Source: Cesiribacter sp964504565
GTDB lineage: Bacteria > Bacteroidota > Bacteroidia > Cytophagales > Cyclobacteriaceae
NCBI GenBank assembly: GCA_964504565.1
Contig: CAZDEY010000016.1
Location: forward strand, 25,520 to 89,519
Direction: 5' to 3'
Length of the DNA stretch: 64,000 nt
A program made the translations under genes and the position numbers. Below, piece after piece: positions 8,025 to 15,447 of the stretch; position 1 is the first letter of the stretch, and each line of letters starts with the position of its first letter. The notes under the pieces are model-generated. The model was not told the origin of the DNA. It worked only from the letters and a program-made list of their open reading frames with translations, and did not search any database.

Positions 8025-10096
8025 ATCAGCGGCTGGTCGGTGTACTCTTGCTAATACTAAATGCTGCTACTACTACTGCCCAACAGCCGCCCCAGGAGCC
8101 TATTGATCTGGAAAAATTTATTGAGTATCGGTTCGGACTGCCGCAGGAAGAATTAAACTACGAAGACCTATACGAAACGCTGCTGCTCTACTATACCCAA
8201 CCACTAGATTTAAACCGGGCGGAGGTTACCGAACTGGAAAGCCTGCACCTCCTGAACCCTGACCAAATACAGAGCTTCTTACGACACCGCCAAATGCATG
8301 GAAAACTGCTTAGTCTGTACGAACTGCAGGCCGTGCCCGGCTTCAACCTAGCTACCATTCAAGACTTATTACCTTTTGTAAGCCTGGAAGCCACCGCTTT
8401 AAACCTAGACAGAACCCGCAACCTAAACGATCTGGCCGGACGGGCCAACCGCTACGCCATACTGCGGTACGAAAGAGTGCTGGAAAACCGGCGAGGCTAC
8501 CTACCCAAATCTGATACCCTGGCTGCCCCTTATGCCGGCTCGGCCGATAAGCTCTACTTTAGAATTCGCCTGAGCCGACCTAAGGATTTTAGCCTGGGAC
8601 TAACTGCCGAAAAAGATGCGGGCGAAAAATTTACCTTCAGTAACGAACACCAAACCTACGGTGCTGATTTCTACTCCTTTCACGCTATGGTATACAACCG
8701 CGGTAAAATCAGCAAAGCAGTGGTAGGAGATTATCAGGTTCAGTGGGGCCAGGGGTTGGTATCGGGGGCAGGTTTTTATTTAGGCAAAGGTGCCGAAACC
8801 GTAGCCGGCATTATGCGGGCTTCTACCGGCATAAGGCCGTATACCTCGGTAGTAGAAAATGGGTTTTACCGGGGCGCCGCCCTTAGCTACCAATTGAATA
8901 ACCGCTGGCAACTAACCGCCTTAAGCTCTCGCCTTGAAAATGATGCCGCTCAGCTACTTGATTCTGCCGCCGATGGGTTTGAGTCGACCATAACCAGTAT
9001 TCGAAGTAGTGGGCTGCACCGCACCGCTTCCGAAATTCAGGGTAAAAATAAAGTAACTGAAAGTAATGTGGGGGCAGCACTGGAGTATAGTTCGGCAGAC
9101 CAGCGTAGCCAGTTTGGGGTTGCCTCTTTATATACCCATTTAAATAGGAATTTACAGCTTGCCCCCCGCCCCTATAATCAGTACTATTTTAAGGGAAGGA
9201 AGCACATTATTAACAGCGTTTACGGCACGCAGTACATTGGAAATACCTCTATTTTTAGCGAGGTGGCCTACAGCTCAAACGGCGGGTTGGGTGCGGTGGG
9301 CGGGGCGGTAACCTCGCTGAGCCGCCGGTTAGACCTTTCGGTTTTATACCGACACTATAGCCCCAAGTTCCACACATTCTACGGCGTGGCCTTTAGTGAA
9401 GGAAGCCGCCTGCAAAACGAAAGCGGACTATACCTGGGCTTAAGTTACGCAATTGATAGAATCTGGAAATTTAGCTCTTACCTGGACCAGTTTTGGTTTC
9501 CTACCGCCCGCTACGGAGCCTACGCACCCACCCGGGGCTACGAAACCTTAAGCCGAATTCAATTTCAGCCTAAAAAAGAAGTACTGCTCTATACCCAATA
9601 CCGTTACCGCCAGCGCGAGAAAAACCTACCTGAAACCCAAATCTATAGAGTTGAAAGCAGCGGTAAACACCAAATTTTGTTCAACCTAGAATACAACCTA
9701 AGCGAAGCCTGGAGCCTGAGAAGCCGCTGGCAGGCTAGTTGGTACAAGTTCAATAATAGTAATACCTCCGGTCAGGTACTGTGGCAGGATATCAACTACC
9801 GCAAAAACCGCCTGGCCTTCAGCACTCGCCTGGCCCTATTTAAAACCGATGACTACGAAAACCGCCAGTACGCCTTTGAACGAGATGTGCTTTGGGCCTT
9901 TTCGGTACCGGCCTACTACGGGCGGGGCATGCGGTACTACGCCCTGGTTCAGTATAAAGTGTTTTCTAGCCTAAGCATTTGGCTACGCTACGCCCGCACC
10001 ACCTACCGCGACCGCAATACTATCAGCAGCGGTAACGAACAGATTGAGGGCAATACAATTTCCAGCGTAAAATTTCAGATTAAGTGGGATTTTTAG
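8021..10096 (+). CDS. ComEA-like helix-hairpin-helix domain fused to an outer-membrane beta-barrel
   Basis: A 691-residue protein with a signal peptide (residues 1-20). Residues about 50-120 hold a helix-hairpin-helix region of ComEA type (PLDLNRAEVTELESLHLL, then FLRHRQMHGKLLSLYELQAV and PGF). The remaining ~550 residues are beta-strand repeats with many aromatic, Tyr- and Arg-rich strands and a C-terminal strand ending in aromatic/hydrophobic residues (KFQIKWDF), as in outer-membrane barrels. HhH domains of this type bind DNA backbone non-specifically. One in the periplasm attached to a barrel suggests DNA handling at the outer membrane, but this is inference. It is translationally coupled to the gene at 7203. 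Confidence 0.75.
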   Translation: MNQRLVGVLLLILNAATTTAQQPPQEPIDLEKFIEYRFGLPQEELNYEDLYETLLLYYTQPLDLNRAEVTELESLHLLNPDQIQSFLRHRQMHGKLLSLYELQAVPGFNLATIQDLLPFVSLEATALNLDRTRNLNDLAGRANRYAILRYERVLENRRGYLPKSDTLAAPYAGSADKLYFRIRLSRPKDFSLGLTAEKDAGEKFTFSNEHQTYGADFYSFHAMVYNRGKISKAVVGDYQVQWGQGLVSGAGFYLGKGAETVAGIMRASTGIRPYTSVVENGFYRGAALSYQLNNRWQLTALSSRLENDAAQLLDSAADGFESTITSIRSSGLHRTASEIQGKNKVTESNVGAALEYSSADQRSQFGVASLYTHLNRNLQLAPRPYNQYYFKGRKHIINSVYGTQYIGNTSIFSEVAYSSNGGLGAVGGAVTSLSRRLDLSVLYRHYSPKFHTFYGVAFSEGSRLQNESGLYLGLSYAIDRIWKFSSYLDQFWFPTARYGAYAPTRGYETLSRIQFQPKKEVLLYTQYRYRQREKNLPETQIYRVESSGKHQILFNLEYNLSEAWSLRSRWQASWYKFNNSNTSGQVLWQDINYRKNRLAFSTRLALFKTDDYENRQYAFERDVLWAFSVPAYYGRGMRYYALVQYKVFSSLSIWLRYARTTYRDRNTISSGNEQIEGNTISSVKFQIKWDF

Positions 10097-10174
10097 GCCG
10101 ACCCTTCTAACCCAAACCGGAATTAGTCCGTAGAAAGAAGAGACATTTATACCAAAATTTTTTTCGACTTATCG

Positions 10175-10924
10175 ATGGACAATTTCAATCCGTTTTGCTG
10201 CGAAAACGCCCTACAGTACGCTAACTACCATCCGCTATATACTACCAAAAACCCCGCTCCAAGTGGCATTTCGCCCCAAGTTAGTGCGGTAGCCCAAAAG
10301 CTTAATTCCTTTATTGTTGAAAAGAAACACCCTTGCTTAGGAGCTCATTCGGCCGTACGGGGTAAAGCCGTGCGCTTCGGTTACTATCCGCCACTAGGTA
10401 GTAAAGAAGCCGCCGCTGGCCTCTGCCACGATTTGGTGGAGTATATTCAGGATAGGGAAACAATTAACAAGCCGCTAGCCTCCTTTATGGCCGTATTTGA
10501 TGGCCCTGATGAGCTTAGCGAGATGGAATTTGAAAGCTTACTGTGGCAACAACTGGGAATGATAAAGGAAGCCTCGGACCAGCACTACTGCCCCGATAGC
10601 CGGGTGAGCGACGACCCGGAGCACGGTAACTTTAGTTTTAGTTTTGGGGGAAAGGCTTTTTATATAGTAGGTATGCACCCTAATAGTTCGCGCAAAGCCC
10701 GCCAGTTTAGTCAGCCTATGCTGGTATTTAACCTGCACGAGCAGTTTGAGTGGCTACGCGAGCGGGATAGTTACGAAAAGCTGCGCAGTAGCATACAGGC
10801 TCGCGATATGGCGCTGCAGGGCAGTATTAACCCCATGATGGAGGACTTCGGAAATACTAGTGAAGCTCGGCAATACAGCGGCCGTAAGGTGGGAAGCGCT
10901 TGGAAATGCCCCTTAGGTTACTAA
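10175..10924 (+). CDS. YqcI/YcgG (GntA-like) family heme-dependent N-hydroxylase homologue
   Basis: A 249-residue cytoplasmic protein with the family landmarks HPCLGAHSAVRG (about 52-63), GMHPNSSRKARQF and VFNLHEQFEWLRE. Family members were long known as CPF-motif proteins. One of them, GntA of the guanitoxin pathway, is a heme-dependent amine N-hydroxylase. The Cys and His in HPCLGAH are candidates for the heme site. The gene is 10 bases upstream of a DUF1989 gene that likely works with it. No other toxin-pathway gene is nearby, so the substrate is unknown. Length is normal. Confidence 0.75.
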   Translation: MDNFNPFCCENALQYANYHPLYTTKNPAPSGISPQVSAVAQKLNSFIVEKKHPCLGAHSAVRGKAVRFGYYPPLGSKEAAAGLCHDLVEYIQDRETINKPLASFMAVFDGPDELSEMEFESLLWQQLGMIKEASDQHYCPDSRVSDDPEHGNFSFSFGGKAFYIVGMHPNSSRKARQFSQPMLVFNLHEQFEWLRERDSYEKLRSSIQARDMALQGSINPMMEDFGNTSEARQYSGRKVGSAWKCPLGY

Positions 10925-10933
10925 TTTAGCCCA

Positions 10934-11533
10934 ATGCAGTGCATCCGTAAAGAACGAATTGCGCCCCAGAGCGGCGTTGGCTTTGAATTGCAAAAAGGCC
11001 AATACCTTAAGATAATTGACCCACAGGGCGAACAGGTAAGCGACCTTATGTGCTACAACCGGCACGACACCGAAGAGTGGCTCAGTAGCGGCCGCACGCT
11101 AGATTACGCCAGCAAGTGGCTGATTACCACGGGTGACATACTCTATAGCAACCGCAGTAACGCTATGCTCAGTATTGAGGAAGATACCTGCGGCGTACAC
11201 GATTTTACGCTGACCCCCTGTAGCCTCACTATGTTTCATAGGTTGTACAAGGTGCAGGGCCACCACCCCAGTTGCCACGAGAACCTCTACAGCAACCTGA
11301 AACCCTGGGGCATAACCCCGGATAGCGTACCAACTACCTTCAACATATTTATGAACGTGCCCCTAAAACCGGACGGCACGCTAAGCGTAGACCCGCCCCT
11401 GACCCAAGCCGGAGACTATATTCTGCTAAAAGCCCAAATGAATTTGATAGTTGGCCTAACTGCCTGCAGCGCCGGCCAAAGCAATAACGGCACCTACAAA
11501 CCTATAGACTTTGAGGTTTTAGAAGAAGTTTAA
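10934..11533 (+). CDS. DUF1989 family protein (urea carboxylase-associated / carboxyguanidine deiminase-like)
   Basis: A 199-residue protein with the DUF1989 pattern: GQYLKIIDPQGEQVSDLMCYN near the N terminus, SNAMLSIEEDTCGVHDFTLTPCS in the middle (cited for Cys and His ligands) and HHPSCHENL, giving Cys/His residues suited to a metal site. DUF1989 proteins were called urea carboxylase-associated. Two of them form carboxyguanidine deiminase in guanidine breakdown. Here there is no urea carboxylase gene. Pairing with the YcgG-like gene, 9 bases upstream, suggests hydrolysis or deimination of an N-hydroxylated amine or guanidine. A clear terminator follows at 11561. Confidence 0.8.
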   Translation: MQCIRKERIAPQSGVGFELQKGQYLKIIDPQGEQVSDLMCYNRHDTEEWLSSGRTLDYASKWLITTGDILYSNRSNAMLSIEEDTCGVHDFTLTPCSLTMFHRLYKVQGHHPSCHENLYSNLKPWGITPDSVPTTFNIFMNVPLKPDGTLSVDPPLTQAGDYILLKAQMNLIVGLTACSAGQSNNGTYKPIDFEVLEEV

Positions 11534-11560
11534 AACTTTTAACAATAGTGTATATATTGT

Positions 11561-11590
11561 AAAGCCTAAGCTATATAGCTTAGGCTTTTT
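11561..11590 (+). terminator. terminator of the YcgG-DUF1989 operon
   Basis: Perfect 12-base arms (11561-11572 and 11577-11588, core GCCTAAGCT/AGCTTAGGC) around a 4-base loop and followed by T residues, 28 bases after the DUF1989 stop. Confidence 0.85.
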
Positions 11591-11618
11591 AAGTTCTAAT
11601 CCTGCAAGGATGAAAAGT

Positions 11619-11658
11619 AGATAACGCACAATGGTTTGTTTTAATGGATGTTGTAGCC
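11619..11658 (+). repeat. attI-like leading junction of cassette array A
   Basis: The sequence AGATAACGCACAATGG (11619-11634) resembles AGATTAGCGGCATAATGG found directly behind the recombinase gene near 40.22 kb. It is followed by TGGATGTTGTAGCC, where GGATGTT matches the first junction of the other two arrays (19741-19747, 40268-40273). The cassette would begin at the TT after 11650. Similarity is weaker than between the other two sites. Confidence 0.45.
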
Positions 11659-11670
11659 AATTAAACTAAA

Positions 11671-11970
11671 ATGAAAGTTCAGTGCAAAAACTGCATACCG
11701 AAAGAAAGAATCGAAATCCCCGAGTTTTCCTCAGCTGAAAAAGAGCATTTCAGAAAGTTGAAAGAAGAATCACCTATTCGAGCCATTAAAGAACTGATAC
11801 ATGAAAAAAAGTTGAGTCATAGAGACGCAAAATATATTGTCACTCATATCAACATTAAATATGGTCAGTGTAACAGATGTGGTTTCAATAAACTTGAAAC
11901 AGAATACGGGAAATGCCCTCAATGTGGTGCTTTAAACTTTAACTGGATAAGATTTAAAAATGAAATTTAA
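11671..11970 (+). CDS. hypothetical zinc-ribbon protein (cassette gene)
   Basis: A 99-residue protein with CKNC at residues 5-8 and a C-terminal pair CNRCG and CPQCG (about 73-87) that form a probable zinc ribbon. The middle is helical and charged (HFRKLKEESPIRAIKELIHEKK). I do not recognise a function; zinc ribbons of this sort occur in small cytoplasmic partner or immunity-like proteins. It begins 21 bases inside the first cassette. The next frame starts at 11960 and overlaps its stop (TTTAA), so the two were an operon within one cassette. Base composition is much more AT-rich than the DUF1989 gene upstream. Confidence 0.55.
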   Translation: MKVQCKNCIPKERIEIPEFSSAEKEHFRKLKEESPIRAIKELIHEKKLSHRDAKYIVTHINIKYGQCNRCGFNKLETEYGKCPQCGALNFNWIRFKNEI

Positions 11971-12250
11971 GCTATGGTTGAAATTTGAAGAAGTTGAACC
12001 TAGTAATTGGTACATTAAGAATGAGTTTTGTATAATCAATGCCGACTTACCAGATAGTAGACATTATGGAATTAATGTGTGGACATTCAAATTCCTGGAA
12101 ACCTCCGTTAAATAAAATGCCGAGAACGGGGAAAATCTAAATGGATTGTATCAAACTCCGCCTAATTTGTTTATAAAGGAATTGACGAGAGATTTTATTG
12201 AAATGGTTATTAGTGACCTTTTAGAGAAAGGTGAATTGAAGATTACCTGA
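11960..12250 (+). pseudogene. small unknown gene with an in-frame stop
   Basis: One frame runs from the ATG at 11960 to the TGA at 12248-12250 (96 sense codons), broken only by a TAA at 12113-12115. Before the stop it reads YGINVWTFKFLETSVK; after it NAENGENLNGLYQTPPNLF, then KELTRDFIEMVISDLLEKGE. Both halves look like parts of one small conserved family (as I recall it, proteins with YGLNVWTFKFL and LTRDCIE segments). Either a nonsense mutation or a base-calling error explains the break. It overlaps the zinc-ribbon gene's stop, which suggests coupled expression when intact. No function is known to me. Confidence 0.6.
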
Positions 12251-12251
12251 A

Positions 12252-12337
12252 CCCAACAATGATTGATAATAAAAAATCAAAATGATTACAATACTATGTA
12301 AAAATGCATCAAAACGCATTTTATATTCAACGTTGGC
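12252..12337 (+). repeat. attC-like spacer between cassettes
   Basis: It runs from CCCAAC (12252-12257, directly after the broken gene) to CGTTGGC (12331-12337, start of the next cassette). Its 3' part folds as AAATGC...GCATTT and ends TTTATATTCAACGTTGG, parallel to the hairpin-plus-TATACACGGATGTTGG arrangement at 19.72 kb. Confidence 0.45.
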
Positions 12338-12351
12338 AATAAGCTAAAACA

Positions 12352-12930
12352 ACCTTGAAACAAATAACTTACATATTGACTTTTCTAATTTCACCAATTG
12401 TGGTCAATCATATTCTGAATCGCTATTTAACAATATTTTAAGCGAATATGATATAATTAAGGTGGAATCTGAAGTAAATACCACAAAACCCGACTTGAAT
12501 TTTAGCTCAATCGAACAGGCTGAGCATAACAATTAAGACTTGAGTTATGAATCTAAGGAAGCAGTCATATTCAAACCGACGGATACAATTAATGCAGACT
12601 TTAATGGCGACGGAAATACTGACCAAACAATTTTCAAAAAAGAAAATGAGACTTTAGGAATTATTATAACTCACGGAGAGACTAATCAGAAAATCAAAAG
12701 TGGCTTAGGAGAACCTTTTGCTCATTTGACGAAATTTAACTGGGTTGACTAATGGTGACTTATAAATGACTCTGGAAACGTATGAAATCATTATTAAAGA
12801 GACTGAAATTATTGAAGACAGAAAAGTAAAACTTGACAATCCATCGATTGTTGTTAGAAAAGAAGAAGTTGGAGGTGGACTAATAACATGTAAGGACGGT
12901 AAATACATTTGAATTCATCAAACCGACTGA
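12352..12930 (+). pseudogene. decayed lipoprotein-type gene, multiple stops and a frameshift
   Basis: A single coding register can be followed from about 12352: DFSNFTNCGQSYSESLF, SEYDIIKVESEV, then after a TAA at about 12535 SYESKEAVIFKPTDTINADF and NGDGNTDQTIFKKENE. After NWVD the frame shows TAA, W, TGA where Y-W-G is expected. A one-base shift near 12776 restores TYEIIIKETEI and LDNPSIVVRKEEVGGG, and a final TGA at 12910-12912 replaces the expected Trp before IHQTD. The NADFNGDGNTD segment is an FG-GAP/calcium-loop-like motif of secreted Bacteroidota proteins. The start and signal peptide are missing. At least four lesions make this a true pseudogene. Confidence 0.75.
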
Positions 12931-13010
12931 AAATAAAAAGGCAGCTGCTAAAATCGATTACTATATTTGCGGCTGAGGCATAATTGTATAGATTTCGTAA
13001 TTTTTAAATT

Positions 13011-13069
13011 TGCGGTAGGCGAGCAATAGTACAGTTTCAAATTTCGCCCTTCTAATAGCCAGAGCCGTT
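13011..13069 (+). repeat. attC-like spacer, second type
   Basis: It contains GCGGTAGGCGA, a pairing partner TCGCC (13044-13048), and ends with ATAGCCAGAGCCGTT (13055-13069). The same ending recurs before cassettes at 21.64 kb (ATAGCCAGGGCCGTT), 22.34 kb (ATAGCTAGAGCCGTA) and 24.08 kb (ATAGCCAGAACCGCC). It closes array A directly upstream of the AraC gene. Confidence 0.5.
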
Positions 13070-13090
13070 AAACAAATTCAAAATACAAAA

Positions 13091-13984
13091 TTGACCTTTC
13101 AATCCTTGTCTATCACAAAAGTCTTCCCCTACATAGAAGAAAACCTCTCCGGCGATCTATCATTAGAAACAGTTGCCGATGTAGCCTGCTTCTCTCCTTT
13201 TCATTTTCATCGGCTGTTTAAGGCCATTACCGGCGAAACACTTGGGCAGTACGTTAGCCGCCTGCGCGCCGAGAAAGCCGCCGCTGATTTGTTGCATACC
13301 GAACGGCCAGTTACTGAAATTGCCCTGAATCGGGGTTTTAGCGAGCATTCGGCCTTTACCCGCTCCTTTAAAAAATATTACGGTAATTCACCTACTGAAT
13401 TTAGGCAGCAAAATAACCAGCGATTCAGCAAGGTTCGTCAACTACTTAGCAAGAGCGGTCAAGCCTACCCAATGCCCCAGCAGTACCTTTGTAAACTCAA
13501 CAAATTAAAACATTGGACTGCCATGAACGCCACCATCGAAGTAAAAGAACTAGCCCCAATGCAACTGGCTGGAACACACTGCCAGGGACCGCAAAACCTA
13601 GCGGCCGCCTACAGCAAAATTTTGCGCTGGGCCACCCCCCAAGGTCTTGTGCACGCTAATACCAAAATGGTTACCATTTACCACGATAGTTTTCAATTTA
13701 CCGAAGCCGATAAGGTGCGCATGAGCGCTTGTATTTTACTGGAAGGATCGCAATCCACCGGAGGGGATACACTGCCGATAATATTGCCCGGCGGCAAACA
13801 CATTATCGCCCGCCAAGAGATAGGCATACATGAATTTGAAAAAGCCTGGACCGGCCTCTTTCTCTGGATGAACGAGAACGGTTACCGAAAAGCCGAGGCT
13901 AACCCCTTCGAAATATACCACAACAACCCCAACGAACACCCGCAAAACCTGGCCGTTGTGGATTTTTGTATTCCAGTGATATAA
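13091..13984 (+). CDS. AraC family regulator with GyrI-like effector domain
   Basis: A 297-residue protein. Residues about 8-110 form two helix-turn-helix units of AraC/XylS type (LSLETVADVACFSPFHFHRLF and ALNRGFSEHSAFTRSFKKYY). Residues about 145-297 form a GyrI-like/SOUL-type ligand domain (VKELAPMQLAGTHCQGP...). Such proteins activate genes in response to small molecules. The start is uncertain: the best is a TTG at 13091, only 22 bases past the attC-like spacer. Codon use is that of the host, so this is probably a resident gene whose upstream region was replaced by the cassette array. A terminator follows. Confidence 0.85.
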   Translation: MTFQSLSITKVFPYIEENLSGDLSLETVADVACFSPFHFHRLFKAITGETLGQYVSRLRAEKAAADLLHTERPVTEIALNRGFSEHSAFTRSFKKYYGNSPTEFRQQNNQRFSKVRQLLSKSGQAYPMPQQYLCKLNKLKHWTAMNATIEVKELAPMQLAGTHCQGPQNLAAAYSKILRWATPQGLVHANTKMVTIYHDSFQFTEADKVRMSACILLEGSQSTGGDTLPIILPGGKHIIARQEIGIHEFEKAWTGLFLWMNENGYRKAEANPFEIYHNNPNEHPQNLAVVDFCIPVI

Positions 13985-13985
13985 G

Positions 13986-14021
13986 AAAAGCCCGCCCAAA
14001 TAATTTACCCGGCGGGCTTTT
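13986..14021 (+). terminator. terminator of the AraC gene
   Basis: 11-base perfect arms AAAAGCCCGCC (13986-13996) and GGCGGGCTTTT (14011-14021) around a 14-base loop, immediately after the stop. Confidence 0.85.
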
Positions 14022-14382
14022 AAAATTTACTCGCTTTATTCCGTGTTTGGTATCCGAACCATATAATCCAATCTTTTTTAACCCACTACCTATTACTATT
14101 GTAAATCTTAAACTTCACCCATAACCAAATTATCTCCTTATGGCCAAATCATAAATTTATTAAGTTAATTTGGCTTCAATTAACGTATAGAAATGTTCTG
14201 CAAACCTGAGCTAACTGGTTAGGTAGTAAACCATGTCTGTAAAATAAATCTACGGAGCTTAAATTTAATTTCGCAGAAAATATTCAGATTTGTATAAGCA
14301 ATCAGTCTGTGTCAAGAAGTAGTTGGTATAGATCAGGTCTATAAGGTTGCCCAAACTCACCTTCACTTTTACTGCTTTACTA
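14022..14382. other. intergenic region without recognised genes
   Basis: 361 bases, AT-rich. I see no open frame with coding character, no tRNA and no convincing TTTG-N19-TAnnTTTG promoter. A half-copy of the palindrome found at 47.7 kb (AGGTCTATAAGGTT) occurs near 14335-14348. Confidence 0.5.
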
Positions 14383-15270
14383 ATGTACAATCAGAGCCTT
14401 GGAAATAAGATCCTGCACTTTCCCCTTACCCGAATAGTAATTGGATTTATAGTAGTGCTAACCCTAGTTAATCTCGGTAAAGCCGCAAGTGACATACTCC
14501 TTAAGGAAATAATCGCTAAGGAAGATTGGAGCAAACTAATCAGAAGTATAGTGGTGGCTATTCTAGCTATAGCTGCCTATACTACCTTATACAAATATTA
14601 CGAGAGAAGAAAAATTAACGAATTTTCTAGTCGGCACCTTTTCCAACATCTACTCACAGGTATAGCATTGGGTGCAGTATTGCAGTCGCTAACCATTTCG
14701 GTAATTTATTTAGCCGGAGACTATTCCGTTTTATCGGTTAATCCAATACTATTTATAATTCCGCCATTCGCTATGGCCTTCTCTTCTGCTATAATTGAAG
14801 AAATATTATTAAGAGGTATCGTATTTCGTATTACCGAAGAAAAATTAGGCAGCTATGCCGCCCTTATAATTTCGGCTCTATTATTTGGCTTAATGCATTT
14901 GGCTAATCCTAATAGTTCACTATTAGCAGGTTTAGGTTTGGCTGTTCAAGCTGGGCTGTTATTGGCCGCAGCCTACATATATACCCGAAATTTATGGTTT
15001 CCTATAGCTCTACATTTTGCCTGGAATTTTACGCAATCCGCTATTTTCGGGGCTAATGTATCAGGTAATACTGTTTCTAAAACCCTAATAACTTCCAGCA
15101 TTCAAGGGCCACAATGGCTAACTGGTGGTGAATTTGGACCGGAAGGTTCTATTCAGGCCACCTTATTTTGCCTGATACCAACTACTATTTTACTATTACT
15201 AAGTTATAAGCAGGGCAAAATTATTAAACCTTACTGGAAGCTTAAAAATGAAGAGTTTGCAGTGGCTTAG
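14383..15270 (+). CDS. CPBP family intramembrane metalloprotease
   Basis: A 295-residue protein with about eight hydrophobic segments and the CPBP/Abi motifs: EEILLRG (about 139-145), FGLMHLANP (about 168-176) and a third conserved HFAWNF near residue 215. In this family the two glutamates and two histidines form the intramembrane active site (Rce1 relatives). Roles range from prenyl-protein processing to bacteriocin immunity, and no partner gene is adjacent. The ATG at 14383 is preferred over a TTG at 14347. Composition is more AT-rich than the flanking genes. A second CPBP gene sits at 23290. Confidence 0.85.
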   Translation: MYNQSLGNKILHFPLTRIVIGFIVVLTLVNLGKAASDILLKEIIAKEDWSKLIRSIVVAILAIAAYTTLYKYYERRKINEFSSRHLFQHLLTGIALGAVLQSLTISVIYLAGDYSVLSVNPILFIIPPFAMAFSSAIIEEILLRGIVFRITEEKLGSYAALIISALLFGLMHLANPNSSLLAGLGLAVQAGLLLAAAYIYTRNLWFPIALHFAWNFTQSAIFGANVSGNTVSKTLITSSIQGPQWLTGGEFGPEGSIQATLFCLIPTTILLLLSYKQGKIIKPYWKLKNEEFAVA

Positions 15271-15447
15271 CTTAGATACCCAATAATCAAACTTCCTGGC
15301 TCTGGTAAACCTTCTTGATACCAAGAGTAAATTTTTTTGGTTGATAGAAAATTATCCACCTCCTTAACTGAATACGAGCATTGGCTTTACGGAGCCTATT
15401 TTTTCAGGCAATATAACTTGTGGTTGGCTTATTTTATGTTATTTAAG

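Larger units (their letters stand above)
11650..13069 (+). mobile_element. integron-like cassette array A (no recombinase, decayed)
   Basis: This is an AT-rich segment between host genes of higher GC. It contains two cassettes: a zinc-ribbon gene plus a broken small gene, then a broken lipoprotein-like gene. They are separated by an attC-like spacer (12252-12337) and closed by a second spacer type (13011-13069). The second cassette starts GTTGGCAATA, the same ten bases as the first cassette of the 19.75 kb array. The ends of these cassettes do not show the clean R'/R'' match seen in the other array, in keeping with the decay of the genes. Arrays without an integrase are known from integron surveys as CALIN elements. 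Confidence 0.5.

Noticed and set aside
10175..11533. Guanitoxin biosynthesis cluster
   Set aside because: Only the GntA-like gene is present. The aminotransferase, methyltransferase and kinase genes of that pathway are absent.
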